From Coriolopsis trogii (lineage: Eukaryota > Basidiomycota > Agaricomycetes > Polyporales > Polyporaceae): a stretch of 64,000 nt of DNA. Under the pieces are notes generated by a model. That model did no database searches, was not told where the DNA came from, and was given only the letters and a program-made list of their open reading frames with translations. The DNA lies in contig JAHYIO010000028.1 of the NCBI GenBank assembly GCA_020543525.1, positions 124,001 through 188,000 of the forward strand. The letters are read 5' to 3'. Each line of letters opens with the position of its first letter. The stretch's first letter is position 1. The position numbers and the translations under genes were made by a program. Shown one piece after another: positions 23,428-33,500 of this stretch.

Positions 23428-25745
23428 ATGGCTTCGAGCTCTCTGCTTCTCCTGCTTGCTCTGGTCAGTGCGGCATTTGTTTTCCTGTGGTCGACAAGAC
23501 GAGGGAAAGGCATTTTGCCCCCGGGACCCAAGCCTGTTCCGATTGTCGGGAACGTGTTTGACTTGACTGCTAGGGAACTGTGGCTGAGGGCGGCGGGATG
23601 GGCGAAGAGCTATGGTGCGTATATGTGATTACTTCCCTGGACATTGACAATTGACGGACCGTTGTACTTGCGCCCGCTACAGGGAATGTTGTATATTTGC
23701 ACGTCTTCGGGCAGGGCTTGCTGTTTCTGAACAGTTACGACGTCGCGACGGATCTGCTCGAGCGGAAGGGGTCGCTATACTCCGACAAACCTGCCCTCGT
23801 TATGGCTGGAGACCTGTGAGTACTAATTATTGATTACTTCCCTGACCTCATCCAATGCACCTCCTTAGGTGCGGCTGCGAAAACATGGTACGTGCTCGAG
23901 TCACAGCGGGAAGCGCCACAGTGGTACGATATGTTCATGATGTGCGGCTTCCCAGGTGGCTTTCACGCGCTATGGTGACAAAGCCCGTCGTCAGCGTCGC
24001 TTGATGGTGAAGGCTCTTGGGCCCGGGGCGATCCCTACCTACCATCCTCTCCTCGAAATTGAAACACGAGCGCTGCTTAGACGCCTTGTGGATGACCCGA
24101 CGAACTACGAGGGGCACATTAGAAGGTATGCACGCAGGGGAGCGGATGCACGACAACATAACTAATGATCTACACTGCATAGATATGCGGGGACATTGAC
24201 TCTTCTCGTGGTCTACGGCTATCGAGTGACCTCAAACGATGATCCGCTCATTCATCTAGCTGAGGAGTGCGTGGACATACTATCCAATCACATCGCGTCC
24301 GGCGGAGGGATCTGGCCCGTGGATATCTTCCCGTTCTGTGAGTATCTCTACGCTTAGAAGTGCAAGTCATTCCGACATGAGTATGTCTTTCCAGTGAAAC
24401 ATCTTCCAGTGTGGTTTCCTGGAGCGGGGTTCAAGCGCAAAGCGATCGAGTGGAAGGCCAAAATGCAAGAATTTGTGGACAAACCTTTCGAGCTCGTGAA
24501 GTCTCGTATGGTCGGTACCACATGTACTTCTAACCATGACAATACGAGGGTGTTAAACGAGACATAGTCCGAAGGCACCGCTACCCCCTGTTTCTGCACG
24601 ACTCTGCTCGAAGAGAAGCCAGATGAGGAGAAGGAGCTGGCTGCTCAGCAAGACTTCGATTTGAGATGGACGGCTAATTCGATGTACTCTGGTGAGTCGG
24701 GCAGAGTCAATTTAGGCATCACATACTAATGTCGTACGTTCCGCTACGTCTAGCCAGTCTCGATACTGTGAGTATCCTCTCCCCCAGAAGTTTGCTGCAT
24801 GCCTTTCGATATTATAATCACGCGCCGCTGCTGCAGACAGTGACGGTCGTACTCCACTTCCTGCTCATGATGATGCTCCATCCGGATGTTGCCGCTAAGG
24901 CACAGAAAGGGATTGAGGCCGTCGTGGGCCCGGATCGCCTACCGACATTCAGGGACCGCCCCTTTCTTCCGTACGTGGACGCGATTATGAGCGAAGTTCT
25001 TCGCTGGGGAACTCCAGTGCCTCTGGGTGTGTTCCTCAACTTCACTTGATATCATCGCGATGATCTCAACATCCTGTCCTATCCGCAGGACTCCCTCATC
25101 GTCTCATGGAGGACGATATCTACCACGGTATGCACATCCCGCGCGGTACTCTCGTGTTTGGAAATTGCTGGTGAGTGCACACAAATCAGGCACGCGAACA
25201 CTGTCTAAAAAACATTGTCCGCCTGCCACAGGAACATGACTCGCAATCCTGATATCTTCCCCGAGCCCGAGAAGTTCATTCCTGAGCGCTATATGGAGGA
25301 GGTAGATGAGGCTACAGCGCATCGACGGGACCCGCGGCATGTCATCTTCGGGTTTGGAAGGAGGTATGATGAATGCTTCTGTTACCTATCACGTTTCCAT
25401 TCTAATTCACTCGCCCTGCAGACGGTGTCCCGGGGCCCACTTGATCGAGTCATCGCTATGGATCGTCATTGCGTCTTTCCTCACCACCTTCGACATCAAG
25501 AAATCAGTCGACGAGCATGGCAAGATCGTGGAGCCACACATCGTCTTCGAAAACGCTGTTTTCCGGTACGTTCCCTACGGGATACATGGCCTAACAGAAG
25601 ATTAGCTGATGATCGTTGTGAACCCTACAGAACTCCCAATACTTTCCCATGTTATATACAACCCCGATCCGCTCGAGCTGTAACACTCATCCAAGATGAG
25701 TGGATGGATCCTCAATCCCGTACCATTCCCTCCGTTCATTCATGA
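23428..25745 (+). CDS. Cytochrome P450 monooxygenase (second family, copy D)
   Basis: Multi-exon plus-strand gene. It begins MASSSLLLLLALVSAAFVFL (membrane anchor) and continues with the hinge GILPPGPKPVPIVGNVFDL. Then come VYLHVFGQGLLFLNSYDVAT, LLERKGSLYSDKPALVMAGD, the C-helix region RYGDKARRQRRLMVKALG, WPVDIFPFLKHLPVWFPGAG, I-helix YSASLDTTVTVV, K-helix EVLR, PERF-like FIPERY and the haem loop FGFGRRRCPGAHL. The end is RSARAVTLIQDEWMDPQSR and a short tail. The I-helix has Ser where most P450s have Gly in the AGxDT motif. It belongs to the same family as the P450 at 45551-47737 and is quite distinct from copies A-C. Families of this kind are often labelled O-methylsterigmatocystin-oxidoreductase-like by similarity only; no such activity is implied. 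Confidence 0.87.
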
Positions 25746-26527
25746 CCCTCAAAGGCCGAGCTCTCGAGTTATATTACGGACCTCTGACTTCGGGAATCGG
25801 CGGGCACGTACTCACGACTGTTGTCTGACCTTCAGTACGGCACCGTGCGACCTCGTGGTTTCATAGGGCGTGTGTTAAATGACCTTGATATCAATTCGTT
25901 ATGCAATAAATGAGCTGGCCAATGAACCAGCGTCAGCCTACCTACAACTAGGATGCCTTAAGGACATATGCATCACCGCGTCCCTAGGGTGGCCGGGAGT
26001 GAAGAGCTCTTTGATGATCTTGAGTCTGCAAAACATTGATACCTCATGGGGCCCGGTACGGCGATGGTTTGGTTGTGTGCGAACGTAGCGGGGCACGCTG
26101 CATATCGCTTGTGAGTAACGGTGACTCCCGGGTCAAGACATAGTTGGCGCGCTTGAAACGTTCCTTTACTCCATCATGTCGGATTCTCTGTTCAGAGGTT
26201 CGAATATGTGCGCACTCTCTGAGATCAGGCTTAGGCTTAGGCACGATTTGGCCAATGACTATTCATTCTACATACTGTACGGTGCTCTTCTTGAATACAT
26301 CTCGGCGGCGGCTTCGGCGATGACTCAACATGGTCCTGCACCGGGGTTCCTCGGCGATCTCTAACCTCACCGGGACCTTTCAGTGCAAGCGCATGGTCTT
26401 CGAACACATATGGTGGTCGGCATGACTTATTGACGTGCCATATATACCCCAAAGTTACTCAATCGTGGCACCCTTGTCTTCATACACCCTCCGATCGTGA
26501 CTTGTGTATAGCGTTTAACGACTCGCC
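25746..26527. other. Intergenic region with TATA-like element near its right end
   Basis: About 780 bp between the P450 at 23428 and the DUF1348 gene. No other gene was seen. The sequence ATATATACC at about 26,448-26,456 lies roughly 75 bp before the DUF1348 start and is a plausible TATA region. Confidence 0.4.
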
Positions 26528-27226
26528 ATGGCCCCCATCGTACCCCCGTTTACTGCTGAAACGGCACACCAGAAGGTCAAGATCGCCCAGGATCTCTGGA
26601 ACACGAAAACACCAGAGAAGGTCGCTCTCGCGTACACGGTACGATCGCATACTAACTCTGTTACTCTGCTCTGACCAAGCCATGCGGCGCTTCCAGCCCG
26701 ACACCATCTGGCGTAACCGCGACTGCTTCCTGCAAGGCCGGGACGAAGTCATCAAGTTCCTCCAGAACAAATGGGAGAAGGAGAACGGGTACAGACTGCG
26801 CAAGGAGCTCTTCGCGTTCACGGACAACAAGATCGCCGTCCAGGTGCGCAGTTTTCCTGTCCTGTCAAGTTAATTCCTACCAGAATGCTGATGCTGGCCG
26901 CGCTGACGCACGACCTCTAGTTTTTCTACGAGTGGTTCCAAGTCACGTCCGATGGCATGAAACAGTGGTATCGATGTTACGGTCTGGAGGTGAGCATCAG
27001 GCCCGGCGTACGCGAGTCGGTCGGTCGGTCGGTCGGTCGGTCGGGCATCGCATTGAAGCCCAATCTGAATCCCACCTTCTTCTCGCAGGACTGGACCTTC
27101 GCCGACGATGGTCTGATGAAGAAGAGGCAGATGAGCGGCAACGACGTGCCGATCTCTGAGGACGATCGATGGTTTAAGGACGGAGTCGATGTCAACTCCT
27201 TCCCGATCTCTGACAAGCACTTGTAG
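26528..27226 (+). CDS. DUF1348 / SnoaL-like NTF2-fold protein
   Basis: Four exons (26528-26638, 26697-26843, 26921-26989, 27089-27226) sum to 155 codons, giving 154 residues, the normal length for this family. Diagnostic blocks are [78 protein letters not shown] and [16 protein letters not shown]. The NTF2/SnoaL fold is a small cone-shaped barrel that binds hydrophobic ligands; DUF1348 proteins are widespread in bacteria and fungi but lack an agreed function. There is no signal peptide, so it should be cytosolic. It sits between a P450 and the C2H2 regulator. Its third intron holds a (GTCG)7 repeat. A role in handling oxidised small molecules is possible but is only inferred from the neighbours. 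Confidence 0.9.
27016..27043. repeat. (GTCG)7 tetranucleotide microsatellite
   Basis: Seven perfect GTCG units inside the third intron (26990-27088) of the DUF1348 gene. Length variation here would change the intron, not the protein. Confidence 0.9.
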
Positions 27227-27827
27227 CTACATATACGGGCTCAATCGAGCACGTACGTTCATCTCTGTATTCAACACGCGTGTTGTACGTCATGCATTCT
27301 ACAGGAGCTGTAGAGCTTAGACTATTCTGACCAACCGAGGGGAACCAGTGCCATTGTGTATTGTTCGCCAAGGTGCCCTTTCCCCAGCTGGGAGGGTCCC
27401 TTGGGGACGCTTGAGGACGGTCCTTTCCGTTCCCCCGACGCTATAGTCCATGAATATATAACAACACAGGCCATGATACAAAGTACACGTATGGTAGCAC
27501 AACACATGCGAGGACGACGGTGAATGATATATGTACACGAAGGTGAACACTGAAGAAGCGGAAGGTGCGTATAAGAGATTGTAGATTGCGAAACAAAAAA
27601 TGCGACATGATGCAGATGCGTTACGATCGAGACCCGGAGCCGATCCATACCTACCGACGCTCGCAGCTAAACCCAACCTACCGCCGCGCCAACATACACA
27701 TACACAAGAACGGTCCGTATACTTCTCCAATTACCTGCATCCCCGAGCCGTGCATCCACGAACAGGGGGGATCCTTGCGATCCCCCGACCCGTACACGTC
27801 GCGGCGGACGCTCGCAGCTCCCCTCAT
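27227..27827. other. Intergenic region between convergent genes
   Basis: About 600 bp between the stop codons of the DUF1348 gene (+) and the C2H2 gene (-). No gene recognised. An open plus-strand frame that begins near 27,565 runs into the antisense of the C2H2 gene and is a shadow. Confidence 0.45.
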
Positions 27828-29752
27828 TCACATCTCCATCTCCATCTCCATCCCGTCCCACTCCTCCTCCTCGATCTTCTCGTTCCTCCACCCCCGCGAC
27901 GTGAACCCAAACCGGCCCACATGCACCCCATCCCCGACCCCGATCCCGTCCACGTCCACATACTCCCCCTCTCCCTCCACGCGCCGGGCATCAACCCCGA
28001 CCCGATCGTCGTCCATCTCCATCTCCACGCTCCCGCTCCGGCTGCGCGACCGACTGACGGACCGGAGGGACGAGCGCGGCAAGCTCCACCCGCCGCCCGA
28101 GCCCGAGCCCCCCACCCCAGAGTCCGAGAACGAGCGCGCAAAGCCTCCAGACGCGGACGCGGACAGGGACGCTGAAACCGCCGACGCAGACCCGACAGAA
28201 GAGCGGAACGATGACTGCGCGAAGCCGACAGAGATCGGGGAGGACGACCATGCGTCCGAGACGGACGCCGCGCTCACGAAGCTGTACGCGCCCCCGTCCG
28301 CGGAGGCAGGCTCCCGGTAGGCGTCGCGGCGGCTCACGGGAATGGGGTCGGAGACAGGGACAGCAGCAGATCGGTGATTGGCTGAGAAAACGCTGTTGTT
28401 GGGGCTCATGCCGTTGGTGCCGTTCAGAGAACCTGCTGCTTGGACCGCGGGGACGTCGGGCTGGGAATGCGGGTGTAGGTGCGTCGGGACGCCGACGACG
28501 CCGGGACGAACTTGGGTGACCCCGCCTGAGGTGGGGATGGCATAGTCGTGCATGCGCGGACCCGTGGAGGACGAACGTCCCGCACTCGTCGGGGTACCCG
28601 AGCCATGGTTGGAAGGCGACGGGGTACCGACGCTAGAAGAAAGGAGCGAGCGCGCAGGGACGGAGCTCGACATAGGGTGCGTGATTGCATTGTCGAGGTG
28701 GTTCGAGACGGAGGCAGCGCGGGCTTTGGACTTGTCACCGTGAATGAGGTTCGCCTGATCGGGTGGAGGGAGTAATCCGCCTGATAGGAATGAGGGCCAT
28801 AAGGAACGGTCCTCGGGCAGTGAGGTTCCGCCTGACGCAGAGGGTGCGAGATGCGAGAGGATGGCTGCGGCCTGCGGGAAGGGTCATGACAAGTCAGACA
28901 AGTTGTATGATGAGTTGAATTGAGAGTATTTACCTCGAGCAACTGCACCTGCTGATGTTTGCTAAGCAGGAACTTGGAAGCTTCGCGCCAATGGGGTGAA
29001 TGCTCCCAGCGGTGCTTGATCAAACAGGATGGATGACGGTATACCTGACTTCGGCGTTAGCCTGAGGTACAAAGAAACTCGACTTGATAACGCGCGTTGG
29101 GCGAGACACGGGTGCAATTCATTGATCAACTCTACTGACCTTCGAGCAACTCTCACACTTGAAGATAGTCCCCCGCTTCTTTCCCGCCTTGGTCACGCCG
29201 CCTCCAGCGATGTTCATATCGGGCTTTGCCGGAGGAACTACTGAGGCTTCTTGAATGACAATGTCATCATCTTTGGCCTCAAGCTTGGGCACCGTAGCAG
29301 TGGGGCGAGATGCGAGGATGCCGCTAGCAGACGTGAATGATGTGCCAGTTTGTGGGAGGCCTTGAGGAGGAGAGCCGGACAAAGAGAGGGTCGCCAAAGA
29401 AGACAATGCGGCAGCAGTGGTCTGTACCACAACAGACCTGGGTGGGAACGTATATGTTTCTAAGAGATTGACATGGAATGAAAGCGACGCACGAAGGACG
29501 GCTGCTCGCCTCGCGCGCTTCACTCAGTCTCCTCCTGGTTTGTCCTGTAGAAGAGAGACGGCGGTGCTTCATAGCAGCGTGGACCTTGGTGCTGCTCATG
29601 GCACTGGTCGCGCCGGCACCGAGGCTGCTGGCACCCTTATAGCTACTGGCACCAAGTGTACTGTCCACGGACGGTTCGCGAGCGGTGGGGATGGGACTTG
29701 CGATCGTGGCGGCCTCGACGAGGGAGAAGAGACCTTGATCTGGAGTAGCCAT
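27828..29752 (-). CDS. Single C2H2 zinc-finger protein, fungal type
   Basis: Four exons (29752-29493, 29437-29140, 29044-28934, 28871-27828) sum to 571 codons, giving 570 residues. The only folded element evident is one zinc finger at about residues 179-201: CESC, then SKVYRHPSCLIK, then HRWEH, that is C-X2-C-X12-H-X3-H. It is split by an intron after CESCSK. The finger runs into the helix SPHWREASKFLLSKHQQVQL, followed by LEAAAILSHL, a block that fungal proteins of this type share. The rest is low complexity: Ser/Thr/Pro-rich tracts, a Ser-Arg run (SVSRSRSRSGS), an acidic patch and a C-terminal Met-Glu alternation. It is probably nuclear and nucleic-acid binding; targets are unknown. It is divergent from the first ABCC gene with an 822 bp shared upstream region, so co-regulation is possible but unproven. 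Confidence 0.82.
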
Positions 29753-30574
29753 CTTTACGACATGTGTTAGACGACATGATGTAGTGAGAGAACAGAAGAC
29801 ATGGACACGTACATGAGTGTGCTGTCTGGGGAGTCAGTACTAGTCGTAAGCGAGAAGTATAGAGACGCTGGTGGACGGAGACGTGGCCGACGGAGTGCAA
29901 GGCAAAGAAAGGCGAGAAGAAGGTTTAAGATAGAGAGACATGTAAATTGGCGTAGGAGCTGGTCACATTGGCGGTCAGCGGCGAGCAGCCATCGCGGACG
30001 AAGACAAGGACGACGTCGAGGAGGACAGAGACGGCGAAGACAAGGCTCAGAGCGGCTTCTCTCTGTGCCAGTGTGAGATTCAAAGTCCGCCCAAATTCAG
30101 TGCAGTGCCTGTTTTGGCAGACCCCCGCCGTTCCGGGGCCACGTCGCCTGTGCGTCGCCGGCGGGGCGGGCGTTTGTCGGTCACCGTTCCCGTCAGCGTT
30201 GCTGAGTCAGCGTAGCCAGGGCGTGCCGAGCGTTCCCTTGGAGCCTTTGCCTCGATCGCGATTGCTGGGAGAGCCGGGGGAGAGCCGAGGCTGGCCGTCA
30301 ATCAGGCGCGTCTGATTGGGCGACGAGTCACCGACGACCGTTCGCAGCACGACTGACCATATTTGCAGGCTCAGCCAGGCTGATGGCCCACTGCGGTATG
30401 ACAATCGTGAGGGGCGTCTCACCTACCATGCTCGGAGAGTTACCCCGAGTGAGCAAGCAGAATGGCCAATGCGGCGAGTGCATACAGATATAACTTCGGC
30501 GGGGGCAGCTTCCCAATGACTCGAGCTCATCTCCCCACTCCTTCCTGCGCCCTCCCGCCAGCATCTGGCCAGCA
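29753..30574. other. Divergent promoter region (C2H2 gene / ABCC transporter 1)
   Basis: About 820 bp between two divergent start codons (29752 minus, 30575 plus). No coding feature was recognised. It should contain both promoters. No unambiguous TATA box was picked out. Confidence 0.45.
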
Positions 30575-33500
30575 ATGTGGAACCCGTTCCATCCTCCTCC
30601 GGCTGCCCCAGCATATGGCCAAGGCAAGGTCGTTCCTGAGACGACGTCTTCGTGAGTATCGTGATCGGTGCCACTGGCTTGGCGATGTCCTCCGTTTCGC
30701 GCAAGACATTCCGTCCCATTAGTCACCACACACAAACTGCGCGCATGCAGTGCTTTCACTTTACAAACATGGGCAGTCCTTTGCTCTGCTCCTTCCGATC
30801 CGCGGTCTGCTAGAGCAGAGGAACGACGTACTCAATCATGACGTAGGTGGCTATCAAGACTCACCTTCTCCTGGCTGGATTCCTTCCTCGGCGTGGGTTA
30901 CTCTCGACCGTTGGAAAAGGAAGGTGCGTCCTATCACACCACTCGTCTACTGCTTCCTTGTTGATGTGAGTGATAGACTTCTGGGACTTGCCTGACTATC
31001 GTCGCACTGGACTTCTTTCCTCGAGGGTCGAGAGCGCCTTCTACAAGCGTTGTCCTCCTGAAGAACGTCCCACTTTCCTCTACGACTCTGGCGAACCATC
31101 ACCCAACGGCTCCCACTCTCATGACCAGAGCGGCGACGTGACGCGTATTTCCTCTCGCTCCACCAAAGCGTCCCCAACGGATGAGAAGGTAACTGAAGCA
31201 AGCAGTCAGACTCACGACAAGGGAACCACACAAGCCGATGCTCAGGGTCGGAAGCAGCCCAAACACGACGGATCCTTGCTCAAAGCCCTGCACGAGGTAT
31301 TCTGGGTACAGATCTGGAGCTCAGGTTTTCTGAAGCTCTTCTCCGGTATGTTGCACCTCGCCTCACATTCAGACTGTTGTAACACCGTTCGCACCACATC
31401 AGACACGCTTAACACCACAACGCCCCTTGTCAATCAAGTTCTCCTCCGATGGCTCACGTCTTCGTATGTCTATTACCGTGCCTCTGAGGAAGAGCGAGCT
31501 GGGTTGCCTGTACCCAAGGGCATTGGGTATGGCATTGGCATAGCCTTCGCTGTCTTCGCGATGCAAGGTGCGTGCAGACAACTAATTGTGTACGACGGCT
31601 AACTAACGCATGTTCCACAGAGGTCTCCAGTCTCGTACGTCCCGTTTTATTCTAGGGCATAGCACGGGTCGGGTACACCCGTGACGGGTATGGGTCGAAG
31701 AGTGAGTGACCCGCGAAAAGCCCGAGTTTGTGAGAGAGCCTCTGTATGTTCACCTCCAGGAGCTCTACTGCGGTTTGAGACACACCCAACGATGTTTACA
31801 CATCCTCAGTCTCGACATCACTCAGACCTTGAGGCCTGACAATGGGAGGCTCTACAACCGGACATAAAAGTCCCAGGTTTTATAGACCTTGGGGACTTTT
31901 TTGTCCGGCTCCCCCGTCTGTTGTAGCACGCTGCTGCCCCCAGCCCATGTCATACCATCGCATTGTGTTGCGTGGATTGAATAGGGACTGTCTTGCATGC
32001 GTCCGAACCTATTAGACACCACATTCAGCGCGTTTCGAGCCTCCAAAACGCGGTGAATGGTGTGGGTACACTAGGGGATGGGCGGTAGGCGGGCAAAAAG
32101 GTCCCCAGGGTCATTAAACCTGGGACGTTTTTGTCCGATTGTATACGGCTCGACAATGCAAACTCATTGCAGAGAGATCGCATCCGGAATGCGAGCCGTA
32201 TGCGCGGGACTGGAAGTGCAGCGTACAACTTCCTCCGGCAAGGTACACCGACGGAACCCTCCGACATGCATAATAGCCGCCAGGTCTGGATATTGCGTCT
32301 CCGTGTACGCACCCGTGTAGCTACCCGTACGAAAACCCGCACCCGCACGTACCCGTATCCGTAATACACGGGTACGGGTCCCCCTCATAGTACCTGTACC
32401 CTACCCGTGCTATACCCTAGTCTTTTCCCGGCTTCTTCATTCTTGTAATGACATCAGAAGCGTAGATGCAGAACCATTACCTCATGAGTAAGTGTTGCCT
32501 TGTCTCCTGTTCCACTGTATCTCACCACACTCTCGTAGTCGCGATGACAAACGGTCTATGTCTGCGGACCAGTGTACGCTTCCACGCCCGCTGCATACAT
32601 GAACACCTCTCTTATGTCTATCCATAGCTCATCGGTGCTATCTTCCGCAAGTCACTTCGTCTCAGTGGACGGGCCCGCATCAAGCACAGCGCTGGACAAA
32701 TCACCACCATGATCTCCACCGACACGACCAGGCTTGATCGTAACAGTTATGCGATCCACAAGTGAGTCTCGTCGCGTTACATTCTCTCGGCATGTACTCA
32801 TCTATACATTAGTCTCTGGGTTGCGCCTATCCAGGTATGCGATATGACTCCTTGAACATTTTGGCACCTCACCACCAGCTTCATAGATCGCGCTCGGCAT
32901 TGGACTCCTGATACACAACGTGAGTCTCATTGGGTACTCGTCGCATCTAGTCGCTCATACCGCATATAGCTGGGAGTAGCCGCTCTCGTCGGCCTTGCCA
33001 TCCTCATCTTTGGGTTCCCTATCCAGGTGCTGCTCGCGAGGATCATGTTCAATCAACGGAAGAAGGGTGTCGTCCTCACCGACCAGCGCGTGAGCATATC
33101 GAGCGAGGTAAGAACATAACTCTATTCGTTTGCCTTATTTTCTCACTGTGACGCGCAGGTCTTGTCCGGCATCCGTCTCATCAAGTACTACGCATGGGAG
33201 TCGTTCTACGGCGCCCAGGTTGGTGAGCTGCGTGCTCGCGAGGTCGCCACGATCCGGCGTATAGCGTGAGTGATTGCCCTATGGTAGTTCTATGGCGGCG
33301 TTGCTAACGGTGGCTTCCAGTGCGGCGAGGTCTACGTTGATCGGCGTGGTCGTCATCATCCCGATTCTGGGCACCGTCTTGTCCATTGTGCGTACTGCTG
33401 GAAGGTGTGATCTCGGATCGCGTGCATGGACTGACACGCTTCCCCAGGTCACGTATGCACTGCTCGGCAAACCCCTCGACGTCGCCATCATCTTCGCCTC

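Larger units (their letters stand above)
31652..32420. mobile_element. Non-autonomous hAT-like transposon (MITE type) in an ABCC intron
   Basis: About 769 bp inside the 831 bp intron 31635-32465. The left end reads CTAGGGCATAGCACGGGTC and continues GGGTAC. The right end, read on the other strand, is CTAGGGTATAGCACGGGTA and continues GGGTAC, giving terminal inverted repeats of about 25 bp with two mismatches. Subterminal CGGGTAC/ACCCG motifs are frequent at both ends. TAGGG termini with CGGGTA-type subterminal repeats resemble hAT-family elements. The flanking 8-mers TTTTATTC and GTCTTTTC match at only 5 of 8 positions, so the target-site duplication is unclear and family assignment is tentative. 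No transposase is encoded. Removing the element leaves a 62 bp intron, the same length as the matching intron of ABCC copy 2 (39155-39216). Confidence 0.75.

Noticed and set aside
27565..28320. 251-codon plus-strand open frame, Pro/Ser/Thr-rich
   Set aside because: Antisense of the low-complexity C-terminal exon of the C2H2 gene.
29968..30315. 115-codon open frame upstream of ABCC copy 1
   Set aside because: Basic, low-complexity translation within the divergent promoter; no domain and no splice link to the ABCC start at 30575.
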